The notes under the pieces: generated by a model
What the model was told of the DNA's origin: nothing
Database searches by the model: none
The model's input: only the letters and a program-made list of their open reading frames with translations
NCBI GenBank assembly: GCA_963662175.1
Contig: OY759217.1
Coordinates: 7,132,562 to 7,196,561, forward strand
Direction of reading: 5' to 3'
Origin: Aradus depressus
Lineage: Eukaryota; Arthropoda; Insecta; Hemiptera; Aradidae
DNA length: 64,000 nucleotides
Made by a program: the position numbers and the translations under genes
Shown: positions 1-12,029 of the stretch, in pieces
Position numbering within the stretch: position 1 is the first letter of the stretch
Layout: every line of letters begins with the position of its first letter

Positions 1-697
1 ACGACGTGCTCAAGGTTTTTTAAACCTAAGTGAAATTTTAGCTACCTAGGTTTAGTTACATAACATACGACTCATAATCGAACACCTGACATTCAAAAAG
101 GCCCTTGATCATAGCATAAAGTACAATCCGAAGGACGACGTGCTCAAATTTATTTTTATCTTCTCGATTAAAACATCTGACCTATGTGACCTGGGTAGAT
201 TTCTAAATGGCGATCCTGAGCTCGGTAGACTCCATTCTTCAAATTTCTCACTTTTAAACGGTTATTAGATTTAATATTTGTTAAAACTGATGAACAACCC
301 GGATATCTGAGTCCTACACAAAAATCCAAATAATTTTTTTTCTGGAAAAGGCGGGCGAAATCCCATTCAACAAATTTCTCGCTTTTTAACGGTTTATAGA
401 TTTAATATTTGTTAAAACTGATACACAGATTTAGATATATTGGGAAAGTCCTATCCGAAGGACGACGTGCTCAAGGTTTTTTGAACCTAAGTGAAATTTT
501 AGCTACCTAGGGTTAGTTACATAACATAGGACTCATTATCGAGCACCTGACATACAAAAAGGCCCTCGATCATAGCCTAAAGTCTAATCCGAAGGACGAC
601 GTGCTCAAATTTATTTTTATCTTCCCGATTAAAACAGCTGACCTAGGTACCTTGGCTAGATTTCGAAGTGGCGATCCTGAGCTCGATAGACTCCATA
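1..697. repeat. 461-bp tandem duplication of SINE-like sequence
   Basis: The first ~236 bases recur from position 462 with few changes (both start ACGACGTGCTCAAGGTTTTTT and run to GATCCTGAGCTCG.TAGACTCCAT). Inside each copy, a phrase like CCGAAGGACGACGTGCTCAA resembles the body of the tRNA-derived SINE found elsewhere here (CCGAAGGACGGCGTGCTTAA). A second internal duplication pairs about 240-292 with 371-423 (CAAATTTCTC.CTTT.TAACGG). No coding potential seen. The true left edge may lie outside the window. Confidence 0.75.
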
Positions 698-781
698 AGT
701 ATGATAAAATAAGTTACCGTTTGGTTCCAACTAAAATTATCAGGGAAGAAATGTGGAATATAAGTGGGCTTTGGAGATGGT

Positions 782-1060
782 AGTAGGAAGTTGGCAGGAG
801 TGTTGGGTGATGTCACGTACCCTATGTTGAGCGGAACGTTTAAGTCTATATTAATAAAGCTGAAACGGGGTTTGTGGGTTTGTGTGTTTGTATGTTTGTT
901 CCAGCATCACGCCCATACGGCTGGACGGATTTTTATGAAACTTCACATGTAGCATTCTATTGAGCCCGATTGAATAATAGGCTATGTCGCGTCCCAAAAT
1001 TTTGATCGGGAGGGGGGGTTGTAAGGGGGGCCTAAGTATATAAATAGTGCTAACTCATTA
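782..1060. repeat. Diverged lead-in units of the satellite
   Basis: This stretch contains single, diverged versions of the phrases that make up the array to the right: GGACGGATTTTTATGAAACTTCACATGTAG, then GTCGCGTCCCAAAATTTTGATCGGGAGGGGGGGTTGTAAGGGGGG (only 20-base parts are diagnostic). The resemblance to the array units is clear but far below the unit-to-unit identity inside the array. I infer that this is the ancestral or edge sequence from which the array amplified. Confidence 0.6.
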
Positions 1061-4000
1061 ACTAATGGTCGAATTGTCATGAAATTTCACATGTAGTATT
1101 TTAATAGCCAAATAGGAAAAAAAGGTGTGTGGCGTCCCTAAGTTTTGAACAGGAGGGGGGTTGTGGGGGGGGGAGGAGGGGGGGGGGGGGCTAAGTATAA
1201 AAAAGAGCTATCTCATTAACGGTTGATCGTATTGTCACGAAATTTTCCATGTAGTATTTTTAAAAGCTAAATAGAAAAATAAGGTGTGTGGTGTCAAAAA
1301 GTTTTGAACGGGAGGGGGGGTTGTTAGGGGGGGGGGGGGAGGAGGGGGGGGGCTAAGTATAAAAAAGAGCTATCTCATTAACGGTTGATCGTATTGTCAC
1401 GAAATTTCCCATGTAGTATTTTTAAAAGCTAAATAGAAAAATAAGGTGTGTGGTGTCCCAAAGTTTTGAACAGGAGGGGGGGTTGTGGGGGGGGGAGGAG
1501 GGGGGGGGGCTAAGTATAAAAAGAGCTATCTCATTAACGGTTGATCGTATTGTCACGAAATTTCCCATGTAGTATTTTTAAAAGCTAAATAGAAAAATAA
1601 GGTGTGTGGTGTCCCAAAGTTTTGAACGGGAGGGGGGGTTGTGGGGGGGGGGGGAGGAGGGGGGGGGGGCTAAGTATAAAAAAGAGCTATCTCATTAACG
1701 GTTGATCGTATTGTCACGAAATTTCCCATGTAGTATTTTTAAAAGCTAAATAGAAAAATAAGGTGTGTGGTGTCAAAAAGTTTTGAACGGGAGGGGGGGT
1801 TGTTAGGGGGGGGGGGAGGAGGGGGGGGGCTAAGTATAAAAAAGAGCTATCTCATTAACGGTTGATCGTATTGTCACGAAATTTCCCATGTAGTATTTTT
1901 AAAAGCTAAATAGAAAAATAAGGTGTGTGGTGTCAAAAAGTTTTGAACGGGAGGGGGGGTTGTTAGGGGGGGGGGGAGGAGGGGGGGGGCTAAGTATAAA
2001 AAAGAGCTATCTCATTAACGGTTGATCGTATTGTCACGAAATTTCCCATGTAGTATTTTTAAAATCTAAATAGAAAAATAAGGTGTGTGGTGTCAAAAAG
2101 TTTTGAACGAGAGGGGGGGTTGTGGGGGGGGGGAGGAGGGGGGGGGCTAAGTATAAAAAAGAGCTATCTCATTAACGGTTGATCGTATTGTCACGAAATT
2201 TCCCATGTAGTATTTTTAAAAGCTAAATAGAAAAATAAGGTGTGTGGTGTCAAAAAGTTTTGAACGGGAGGGGGGGTTGTTAGGGGGGGGGGGAGGAGGG
2301 GGGGGGCTAAGTATAAAAAAGAGCTATCTCATTAACGGTTGATCGTATTGTCACGAAATTTCCCATGTAGTATTTTTAAAATCTAAATAGAAAAATAAGG
2401 TGTGTGGTGTCAAAAAGTTTTGAACGAGAGGGGGGGTTGTGGGGGGGGGGAGGAGGGGGGGGGCTAAGTATAAAAAAGAGCTATCTCATTAACGGTTGAT
2501 CGTATTGTCACGAAATTTCCCATGTAGTATTTTTAAAAGCTAAATAGAAAAATAAGGTGTGTGGTGTCCCAAAGTTTTGAACAGGAGGGGGGGTTGTGGG
2601 GGGGGGGAGGAGGGGGGGGGGGGGCTAAGTATAAAAAGAGCTATCTCATTAACGGTTGATCGTATTGTCACGAAATTTCCCATGTAGTATTTTTAAAAGC
2701 TAAATAGAAAAATAAGGTGTGTGGTGTCCCAAAGTTTTGAACGGGAGGGGGGGTTGTGGGGGGGGGGGAGGAGGGGGGGGGGCTAAGTATAAAAAAGAGC
2801 TATCTCATTAACGGTTGATCGTATTGTCACGAAATTTCCCATGTAGTATTTTTAAAAGCTAAATAGAAAAATAAGGTGTGTGGTGTCCCAAAGTTTTGAA
2901 CGAGAGGGGGGGTTGTGGGGGGGGAGGAGGGGGGGGGCTAAGTATAAAAAAGAGCTATCTCATTAACGGTTGATCGTATTGTCACGAAATTTCCCGTGTA
3001 GTATTTTTAAAAGCTAAATAGAAAAATAAGGTGTGTGGTGTCCCAAAGTTTTGAACAGGAGGGGGGGTTGTGGGGGGGGGAGGAGGGGGGGGGCTAAGTA
3101 TAAAAAAGAGCTATCTCATTAACGGTTGATCGTATTGTCACGAAATTTCCCATGTAGTATTTTTAAAAGCTAAATAGAAAAATAAGGTGTGTGGTGTCCC
3201 AAAGTTTTGAACAGGAGGGGGGGTTGTGGGGGGGAGGAGGGGGGGGGGCTAAGTATAAAAAAGAGCTATCTCATTAACGGTTGATCGTATTGTCACGAAA
3301 TTTCCCATGTAGTATTTTTAAAAGCTAAATAGAAAAATAAGGTGTGTGGTGTCCCAAAGTTTTGAACAGGAGGGGGGGTTGTGGGGGGGGGGAGGAGGGG
3401 GGGGGGGCTAAGTATAAAAAAGAGCTATCTCATTAACGGTTGATCGTATTGTCACGAAATTTCCCATGTAGTATTTTTAAAAGCTAAATAGAAAAATAAG
3501 GTGTGTGGTGTCCCAAAGTTTTGAACAGGAGGGGGGGGTTGTGGGGGGGGAGGAGGGGGGGGGCTAAGTATAAAAAAGAGCTATCTCATTAACGGTTGAT
3601 CGTATTGTCACGAAATTTCCCATGTAGTATTTTTAAAAGCTAAATAGAAAAATAAGGTGTGTGGTGTCCCAAAGTTTTGAACAGGAAGGGGGGTTTTGGG
3701 GGGGGGGGAGGAGGGGGGGGGCTAAGTATAAAAAAGAGCTATCTCATTAACGGTTGATCGTATTGTCACGAAATTTCCCATGTAGTATTTTTAAAATCTA
3801 AATAGAAAAATAAGGTGTGTGGTGTCCCAAAGTTTTGAACGGGAGGGGGGGTTGTGGGGGGGGGGAGGAGGGGGGGGGGCTAAGTATAAAAAAGAGCTAT
3901 CTCATTAACGGTTGATCGTATTGTCACGAAATTTCCCATGTAGTATTTTTAAAAGCTAAATAGAAAAATAAGGTGTGTGGTGTCCCAAAGTTTTGAACAG

Positions 4001-7000
4001 GAGGGGGGGTTGTGGGGGGGGGGAGGAGGGGGGGGGGCTAAGTATAAAAAAGAGCTATCTCATTAACGGTTGATCGTATTGTCACGAAATTTCCCATGTA
4101 GTATTTTTAAAATCTAAATAGAAAAATAAGGTGTGTGGTGTCCCAAAGTTTTGAACGAGAGGGGGGGTTGTGGGGGGGGGGGAGGAGGGGGGGGGGGCTA
4201 AGTATAAAAAAGAGCTATCTCATTAACGGTTGATCGTATTGTCACGAAATTTCCCATGTAGTATTTTTAAAAGCTAAATAGAAAAATAAGGTGTGTGGTG
4301 TCCCAAAGTTTTGAACGAGAGGGGGGGTTGTGGGGGGGGGGAGGAGGGGGGGGGCTAAGTATAAAAAAGAGCTATCTCATTAACGGTTGATCGTATTGTC
4401 ACGAAATTTCCCATGTAGTATTTTTAAAAGCTAAATAGAAAAATAAGGTGTGTGGTGTCCCAAAGTTTTGAACGGGAGGGGGGGTTGTGGGGGGGGGAGG
4501 AGGGGGGGGGAGGAGGGGGGGGGGCTAAGTATAAAAAAGAGCTATCTCATTAACGGTTGATCGTATTGTCACGAAATTTCCCATGTAGTATTTTTAAAAG
4601 CTAAATAGAAAAATAAGGTGTGTGGTGTCCCAAAGTTTTGAACAGGAGGGGGGGTTGTGGGGGGGGGGAGGAGGGGGGGGGGGCTAAGTATAAAAAAGAG
4701 CTATCTCATTAACGGTTGATCGTATTGTCACGAAATTTCCCATGTAGTATTTTTAAAATCTAAATAGAAAAATAAGGTGTGTGGTGTCCCAAAGTTTTGA
4801 ACGGGAGGGGGGGTTGTGGGGGGGGGGAGGAGGGGGGGGGGGCTAAGTATAAAAAAGAGGTATCTCATTAACGGTTGATCGTATTGTCACGAAATTTCCC
4901 ATGTAGTATTTTTAAAAGCTAAATAGAAAAATAAGGTGTGTGGTGTCCCAAAGTTTTGAACGAGAGGGGGGGTTGTGGGGGGGGGAGGAGGGGGGGGGGC
5001 TAAGTATAAAAAAGAGCTATCTCATTAACGGTTGATCGTATTGTCACGAAATTTCCCATGTAGTATTTTTAAAAGCTAAATAGAAAAATAAGGTGTGTGG
5101 TGTCCCAAAGTTTTGAACAGGAGGGGGGGTTGTGGGGGGGGAGGAGGGGGGGGGCTAAGTATAAAAAAGAGCTATCTCATTAACGGTTGATCGTATTGTC
5201 ACGAAATTTCCCATGTAGTATTTTTAAAAGCTAAATAGAAAAATAAGGTGTGTGGTGTCCCAAAGTTTTGAACAGGAGGGGGGGTTGTGGGGGGGGGAGG
5301 AGGGGGGGGGGCTAAGTATAAAAAAGAGCTATCTCATGAACGGTTGATCGTATTGTCACGAAATTTCCCATGTAGTATTTTTAAAAGCTAAATAGAAAAA
5401 TAAGGTGTGTGGTGTCCCAAAGTTTTGAACAGGAGGGGGGGTTGTGGGGGGGGAGGAGGGGGGGGGGCTAAGTATAAAAAAGAGCTATCTCATTAACGGT
5501 TGATCGTATTGTCACGAAATTTCCCATGTAGTATTTTTAAAAGCTAAATAGAAAAATAAGGTGTGTGGTGTCCCAAAGTTTTGAACAGGAGGGGGGGTTG
5601 TGGGGGGGGGGAGGAGGGGGGGGGCTAAGTATAAAAAAGAGCTATCTCATTAACGGTTGATCGTATTGTCACGAAATTTCCCATGTAGTATTTTTAAAAG
5701 CTAAATAGAAAAATAAGGTGTGTGGTGTCCCAAAGTTTTGAACGGGAGGGGGGGTTGTGGGGGGGGGAGGAGGGGGGGGGCTAAGTATAAAAAAGAGCTA
5801 TCTCATTAACGGTTGATCGTATTGTCACGAAATTTCCCATGTAGTATTTTTAAAAGCTAAATAGAAAAATAAGGTGTGTGGTGTCCCAAAGTTTTGAACA
5901 GGAGGGGGGGTTGTGGGGGGGGGAGGAGGGGGGGGCTAAGTATAAAAAAGAGCTATCTCATTAACGGTTGATCGTATTGTCACGAAATTTCCCATGTAGT
6001 ATTTTTAAAATCTAAATAGAAAAATAAGGTGTGTGGTGTCCCAAAGTTTTGAACGAGAGGGGGGGTTGTGGGGGGGGGAGGAGGGGGGGGGGGCTAAGTA
6101 TAAAAAAGAGCTATCTCATTAACGGTTGATCGTATTGTCACGAAATTTCCCATGTAGTATTTTTAAAAGCTAAATAGAAAAATAAGGTGTGTGGTGTCCC
6201 AAAGTTTTGAACAGGAGGGGGGGGTTGTGGGGGGGGGAGGAGGGGGGGGGGCTAAGTATAAAAAAGAGCTATCTCATTAACGGTTGATCGTATTGTCACG
6301 AAATTTCCCATGTAGTATTTTTAAAAGCTAAATAGAAAAATAAGGTGTGTGGTGTCCCAAAGTTTTGAACGGGAGGGGGGGTTGTGGGGGGGGGAGGAGG
6401 GGGGGGGGCTAAGTATAAAAAAGAGCTATCTCATTAACGGTTGATCGTATTGTCACGAAATTTCCCATGTAGTATTTTTAAAAGCTAAATAGAAAAATAA
6501 GGTGTGTGGTGTCCCAAAGTTTTGAACGGGAGGGGGGGTTGTGGGGGGGGGAGGAGGGGGGGGGGCTAAGTATAAAAAAGAGCTATCTCATTAACGGTTG
6601 ATCGTATTGTCACGAAATTTCCCATGTAGTATTTTTAAAAGCTAAATAGAAAAATAAGGTGTGTGGTGTCCCAAAGTTTTGAACGAGAGGGGGGGTTGTG
6701 GGGGGGGGAGGAGGGGGGGGGCTAAGTATAAAAAAGAGCTATCTCATTAACGGTTGATCGTATTGTCACGAAATTTCCCATGTAGTATTTTTAAAAGCTA
6801 AATAGAAAAATAAGGTGTGTGGTGTCCCAAAGTTTTGAACGGGAGGGGGGGTTGTGGGGGGGGGGAGGAGGGGGGGGGCTAAGTATAAAAAAGAGCTATC
6901 TCATTAACGGTTGATCGTATTGTCACGAAATTTCCCATGTAGTATTTTTAAAAGCTAAATAGAAAAATAAGGTGTGTGGTGTCCCAAAGTTTTGAACGAG

Positions 7001-7693
7001 AGGGGGGGTTGTGGGGGGGGGGGAGGGGGGGGGGCTAAGTATAAAAAAGAGCTATCTCATTAACGGTTGATCGTATTGTCACGAAATTTCCCATGTAGTA
7101 TTTTTAAAAGCTAAATAGAAAAATAAGGTGTGTGGTGTCCCAAAGTTTTGAACGGGAGGGGGGGTTGTGGGGGGGGGAGGAGGGGGGGGGGCTAAGTATA
7201 AAAAAGAGCTATCTCATTAACGGTTGATCGTATTGTCACGAAATTTCCCATGTAGTATTTTTAAAAGCTAAATAGAAAAATAAGGTGTATGGTGTCCCAA
7301 AGTTTTGAACGAGAGGGGGGGTTGTGGGGGGGGGGAGGAGGGGGGGGGGCTAAGTATAAAAAAGAGCTATCTCATTAACGGTTGATCGTATTGTCACGAA
7401 ATTTCCCATGTAGTATTTTTAAAAGCTAAATAGAAAAATAAGGTGTGTGGTGTCCCAAAGTTTTGAACGAGAGGGGGGGTTGTGGGGGGGGGAGGAGGGG
7501 GGGGGGCTAAGTATAAAAAAGAGCTATCTCACTAACGGTTGATCGTATTGTCACGAAATTTCCCATGTAGTATTTTTAAAAGCTAAATAGAAAAATAAGG
7601 TGTGTGGTGTCCCAAAGTTTTGAACGAGAGGGGGGGTTGTGGGGGGGGGGAGGAGGGGGGGGGCTAAGTATAAAAAAGAGCTATCTCACTAAC

Positions 7694-9883
7694 GGTTGAT
7701 CGTATTGTCACGAAATTTCCCATGTAGTATTTTTAAAAGCTAAATAGAAAAATAAGGTGTGTGGTGTCCCAAAGTTTTGAACGAGAGGGGGGGTTGTGGG
7801 GGGGGGGAGGAGGGGGGGGGGCTAAGTATAAAAAAGAGCTATCTCACTAACGGTTGATCGTATTGTCACGAAATTTCCCATGTAGTATTTTTAAAAGCCA
7901 AATAGAAATATAAGGTTTGTGGCGACCCAAAGTTTTGAACGGGAGGGGGGGTTGTGGGGGTAGGCCAAAGTATAAATATAGAGCTAGCTCATTAACGGTT
8001 GATCGTATTGTCACGAAATTTCCCATGTAGTATTTTTAAAAGCTAAATAGAAAAATAAGGTATGTGGTGTCCCAAAGTTTTGAACGGGAGGGGGGGTTGT
8101 GGGGGCGGGAGGAGGGGGGGGGCTAAGTATAAAAAAGAGCTATCTCATTAACGGTTGATCGTATTGTCACGAAATTTCCCATGTAGTATTTTTAAAAGCT
8201 AAATAGAAAAATAAGGTGTGTGGTGTCCCAAAGTTTTGAACGAGAGGGGGGGTTGTGGGGGGGGGGAGGAGGGGGGGGGCTAAGTATAAAAAAGAGCTAT
8301 CTCATTAACGGTTGATCGTATTGTCACGAAATTTCCCATGTAGTATTTTTAAAAGCTAAATAGAAAAATAAGGTGTGTGGTGTCCCAAAGTTTTGAACAG
8401 GAGGGGGGGTTGTGGGGGGGGGGAGGAGGGGGGGGGGCTAAGTATAAAAAAGAGCTATCTCATTAACGGTTGATCGTATTGTCACGAAATTTCCCATGTA
8501 GTATTTTTAAAAGCTAAATAGAAAAATAAAGTGTGTGGTGTCCCAAAGTTTTGAACGGGAGGGTGGGTTGTGGGGGGGGGGGGGAGGAGGGGGGGGGCTA
8601 AGTATAAAAAAGAGCTATCTCATTAACGGTTGATCGTATTGTCACGAAATTTCCCATGTAGTATTTTTAAATGCCAAATAGAAAAATAAGGTGTGTGGTG
8701 TCCCAAAGTTTTGAACGAGAGGGGGGGTTGTGGGGGGGGGGGGAGGAGGGGGGGGGGCTAAGTATAAAAAAGAGCTATCTCACTAACGGTTGATCGTATT
8801 GTCACGAAATTTCCCATGTAGTATTTTTAAAAGCTAAATAGAAAAATAAGGTGTGTGGTGTCCCAAAGTTTTGAACGAGAGGGGGGGTTGTGGGGGGGGG
8901 GGAGGAGGGGGGGGGGCTAAGTATAAAAAAGAGCTATCTCACTAACGGTTGATCGTATTGTCACGAAATTTCCCATGTAGTATTTTTAAAAGCCAAATAG
9001 AAATATAAGGTTTGTGGCGACCCAAAGTTTTGAACGGGAGGGGGGGTTGTGGGGGTAGGCCAAAGTATAAATATAGAGCTAGCTCATTAACGGTTGATCG
9101 TATTGTCACGAAATTTCCCATGTAGTATTTTTAAAAGCTAAATAGAAAAATAAGGTATGTGGTGTCCCAAAGTTTTGAACGGGAGGGGGGGTTGTGGGGG
9201 CGGGAGGAGGGGGGGGGCTAAGTATAAAAAAGAGCTATCTCATTAACGGTTGATCGTATTGTCACGAAATTTCCCATGTAGTATTTTTAAAAGCTAAATA
9301 GAAAAATAAGGTGTGTGGTGTCCCAAAGTTTTGAACGAGAGGGGGGGTTGTGGGGGGGGGGAGGAGGGGGGGGGCTAAGTATAAAAAAGAGCTATCTCAT
9401 TAACGGTTGATCGTATTGTCACGAAATTTCCCATGTAGTATTTTTAAAAGCTAAATAGAAAAATAAGGTGTGTGGTGTCCCAAAGTTTTGAACAGGAGGG
9501 GGGGTTGTGGGGGGGGGGAGGAGGGGGGGGGGGCTAAGTATAAAAAAGAGCTATCTCATTAACGGTTGATCGTATTGTCACGAAATTTCCCATGTAGTAT
9601 TTTTAAAAGCTAAATAGAAAAATAAAGTGTGTGGTGTCCCAAAGTTTTGAACGGGAGGGTGGGTTGTGGGGGGGGGGGAGGAGGGGGGGGGGCTAAGTAT
9701 AAAAAAGAGCTATCTCATTAACGGTTGATCGTATTGTCACGAAATTTCCCATGTAGTATTTTTAAATGCCAAATAGAAAAATAAGGTTTGTGGCGACCCA
9801 AAGTTTTGAACGGGAGGGGGGGTTGTGGGGGTAGGCCTAAGTATAAATATAGAGCTAGCTCATTAACGGTTGATCGTATTGTC
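7694..9883. repeat. Higher-order duplication inside the satellite (1,095 bp period)
   Basis: A rare unit type, marked by AAATAGAAATATAAGGTTTGTGG, GGCGACCC and GTGGGGGTAGGCC, occurs at about 7852-7997 and again at 8947-9093, exactly seven units later. The order of unit lengths and of private variants (CACTAACGG, GTATGTGG, GGGTGGG) is the same in both blocks. A third copy of the rare unit lies at 9724-9869. Segmental unequal exchange within the array is the simplest explanation. Confidence 0.75.
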
Positions 9884-10340
9884 ACGAAATTTCCCATGTA
9901 GTATTTTTAAAAGCTAAATAGAAAAATAAGGTGTGTGGTGTCCCAAAGTTTTGAACGAGAGGGGGGGTTGTGGGGGGGGGGGGAGGAGGGGGGGGCTAAG
10001 TATAAAAAAGAGCTATCTCATTAACGGTTGATCGTATTGTCACGAAATTTCCCATGTAGTATTTTTAAAAGCTAAATAGAAAAATAAGGTGTGTGGTGTC
10101 CCAAAGTTTTGAACGGGAGGGGGGGTTGTGGGGGGGGGGGGAGGAGGGGGGGGGCTAAGTATAAAAAAGAGCTATCTCATTAACGGTTGATCGTATTGTC
10201 ACGAAATTTCCCATGTAGTATTTTTAAAAGCTAAATAGAAAAATAAGGTGTGTGGTGTCCCAAAGTTTTGAACGGGAGGGGGGGTTGTGGGGGGGGAGGA
10301 GGGGGGGGGGGCTAAGTATAAAAAAGAGCTATCTCATTAA

Positions 10341-11265
10341 CGGTTGATCGTATTGTCACGAAATTTCCCATGTAGTATTTTTAAAAGCTAAATAGAAAAA
10401 TAAGGTGTGTGGTGTCCCAAAGTTTTGAACGGGAGGGGGGGTTGTGGGGGGGGGAGGAGGGGGGGGGGGCTAAGTATAAAAAAGAGGTATCTCATTAACG
10501 GTTGATCGTATTGTCACGAAATTTCCCATGTAGTATTTTTAAAAGCTAAATAGAAAAATAAGGTGTGTGGTGTCCCAAAGTTTTGAACAGGAGGGGGGGT
10601 TGTGGGGGGGGGGGGGGCTAAGTATAAAAAAGAGCTATCTCACTAACGGTTGATCGTATTGTCACGAAATTTCCCATGTAGTATTTTTAAAAGCTAAATA
10701 GAAAAATAAGGTGTGTGGTGTCCCAAAGTTTTGAACGGGAGGGGGGGTTGTGGGGGGGGGGAGGAGGGGGGGGGCTAAGTATAAAAAAGAGCTATCTCAT
10801 TAACGGTTGATCGTATTGTCACGAAATTTCCCATGTAGTATTTTTAAAAGCTAAATAGAAAAATAAGGTGTGTGGTGTCCCAAAGTTTTGAACGGGAGGG
10901 GGGGTTGTGGGGGGGGGAGGAGGGGGGGGGGGCTAAGTATAAAAAAGAGGTATCTCATTAACGGTTGATCGTATTGTCACGAAATTTCCCATGTAGTATT
11001 TTTAAAAGCTAAATAGAAAAATAAGGTGTGTGGTGTCCCAAAGTTTTGAACAGGAGGGGGGGTTGTGGGGGGGGGGGGCTAAGTATAAAAAAGAGCTATC
11101 TCACTAACGGTTGATCGTATTGTCACGAAATTTCCCATGTAGTATTTTTAAAAGCTAAATAGAAAAATAAGGTGTGTGGTGTCCCAAAGTTTTGAACGGG
11201 AGGGGGGGTTGTGGGGGGGGGAGGAGGGGGGGGGCTAAGTATAAAAAAGAGCTATCTCATTAACG
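10341..11265. repeat. Three-unit duplication inside the satellite (~464 bp)
   Basis: The series containing AAAGAGGTATCTC, followed by a short unit lacking the AGGAGG segment and then a CACTAACGG unit, occurs at about 10487-10650 and again at 10950-11110. It is a second, smaller higher-order duplication, next to the right edge of the array. Confidence 0.7.
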
Positions 11266-11648
11266 GTTGATCGTATTGTCACGAAATTTCCCATGTAGTA
11301 TTTTTAAAAGCTAAATAGAAAAATAAGGTGTGTGGTGTCCCAAAGTTTTGAACAGGAGGGGGGGTTGTGGGGGGGGGGAGGAGGGGGGGGGGCTAAGTAT
11401 AAAAAAGAGCTATCTCATTAACGGTTGATCGTATTGTCACGAAATTTCCCATGTAGTATTTTTAAAAGCTAAATAGAAAAATAAGGTGTGTGGTGTCCCA
11501 AAGTTTTGAACAGGAGGGGGGGTTGTGGGGGGGGGAGGAGGGGGGGGGCTAAGTATAAAAAAGAGCTATCTCATTAACGGTTGATCGTATTGTCACGAAA
11601 TTTCCCATGTAGTATTTTTAAAAGCTAAATAGAAATATAAGGTTTGTG

Positions 11649-12026
11649 GAAGAATGTACAATTTTATAATTACAAAGAGTAAACAGTGAGTGTATAGATT
11701 GGAAATTATAATTGACATTCTATGTAGGTTTTTGTGTGCTGTGAAAAGGAATATGGCCATCAACCAAATGTTGACAAAAATAATTAATATAATACTAAGT
11801 AGCAAAAAGAGGAAGAACCGAATAAAGCAGTCAAATTAATTTGTTCACTCAATATTATAAGAGTAACTAGTAAACATAACTAGCACAACGACAATCCGGT
11901 TGCCTTTCATAACAATGCTTTCTATAATAAAACATTCGGTCGGTTGAGTACAAGGAAAGGAGATTTATAGGTTATTTCATCAGTTACTAATGTCCTATAC
12001 TGCTATTGAATCTGTTATTTTAATTT
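11649..12026. other. Gene-free spacer right of the satellite
   Basis: A/T-rich unique-looking DNA between the array edge and a transposable element. I see no repeat, RNA or supported reading frame here. Confidence 0.5.
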
Positions 12027-12029
12027 TAA

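Larger units (their letters stand above)
1061..11640. repeat. G-rich satellite array, ~67 units of ~157 bp
   Basis: The phrase GGTTGATCGTATTGTCACG occurs 67 times between about 1221 and 11580, giving a mean spacing of 157 bp (range about 145-170). Each unit has a constant A/T-rich half, with TAAGTATAAAAAAGAGC, CATGTAGTATTTTTAAAAGC and AAGGTGTGTGGTGTC. It also has a G-rich block of the form GGAGGGGGGGTTGTG(8-12)AGGAGG(8-12)C. Length differences come almost entirely from G-run length and from occasional loss of the AGGAGG segment. No reading frame persists. The left edge grades into diverged copies, while the right edge stops sharply at about 11648. G-run lengths and copy number may be affected by assembly error. 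Confidence 0.93.

Noticed and set aside
1061..11640. CRISPR-like or coding tandem array
   Set aside because: There are no unique spacers between repeats, units are contiguous, and no reading frame persists. It is a eukaryotic satellite.
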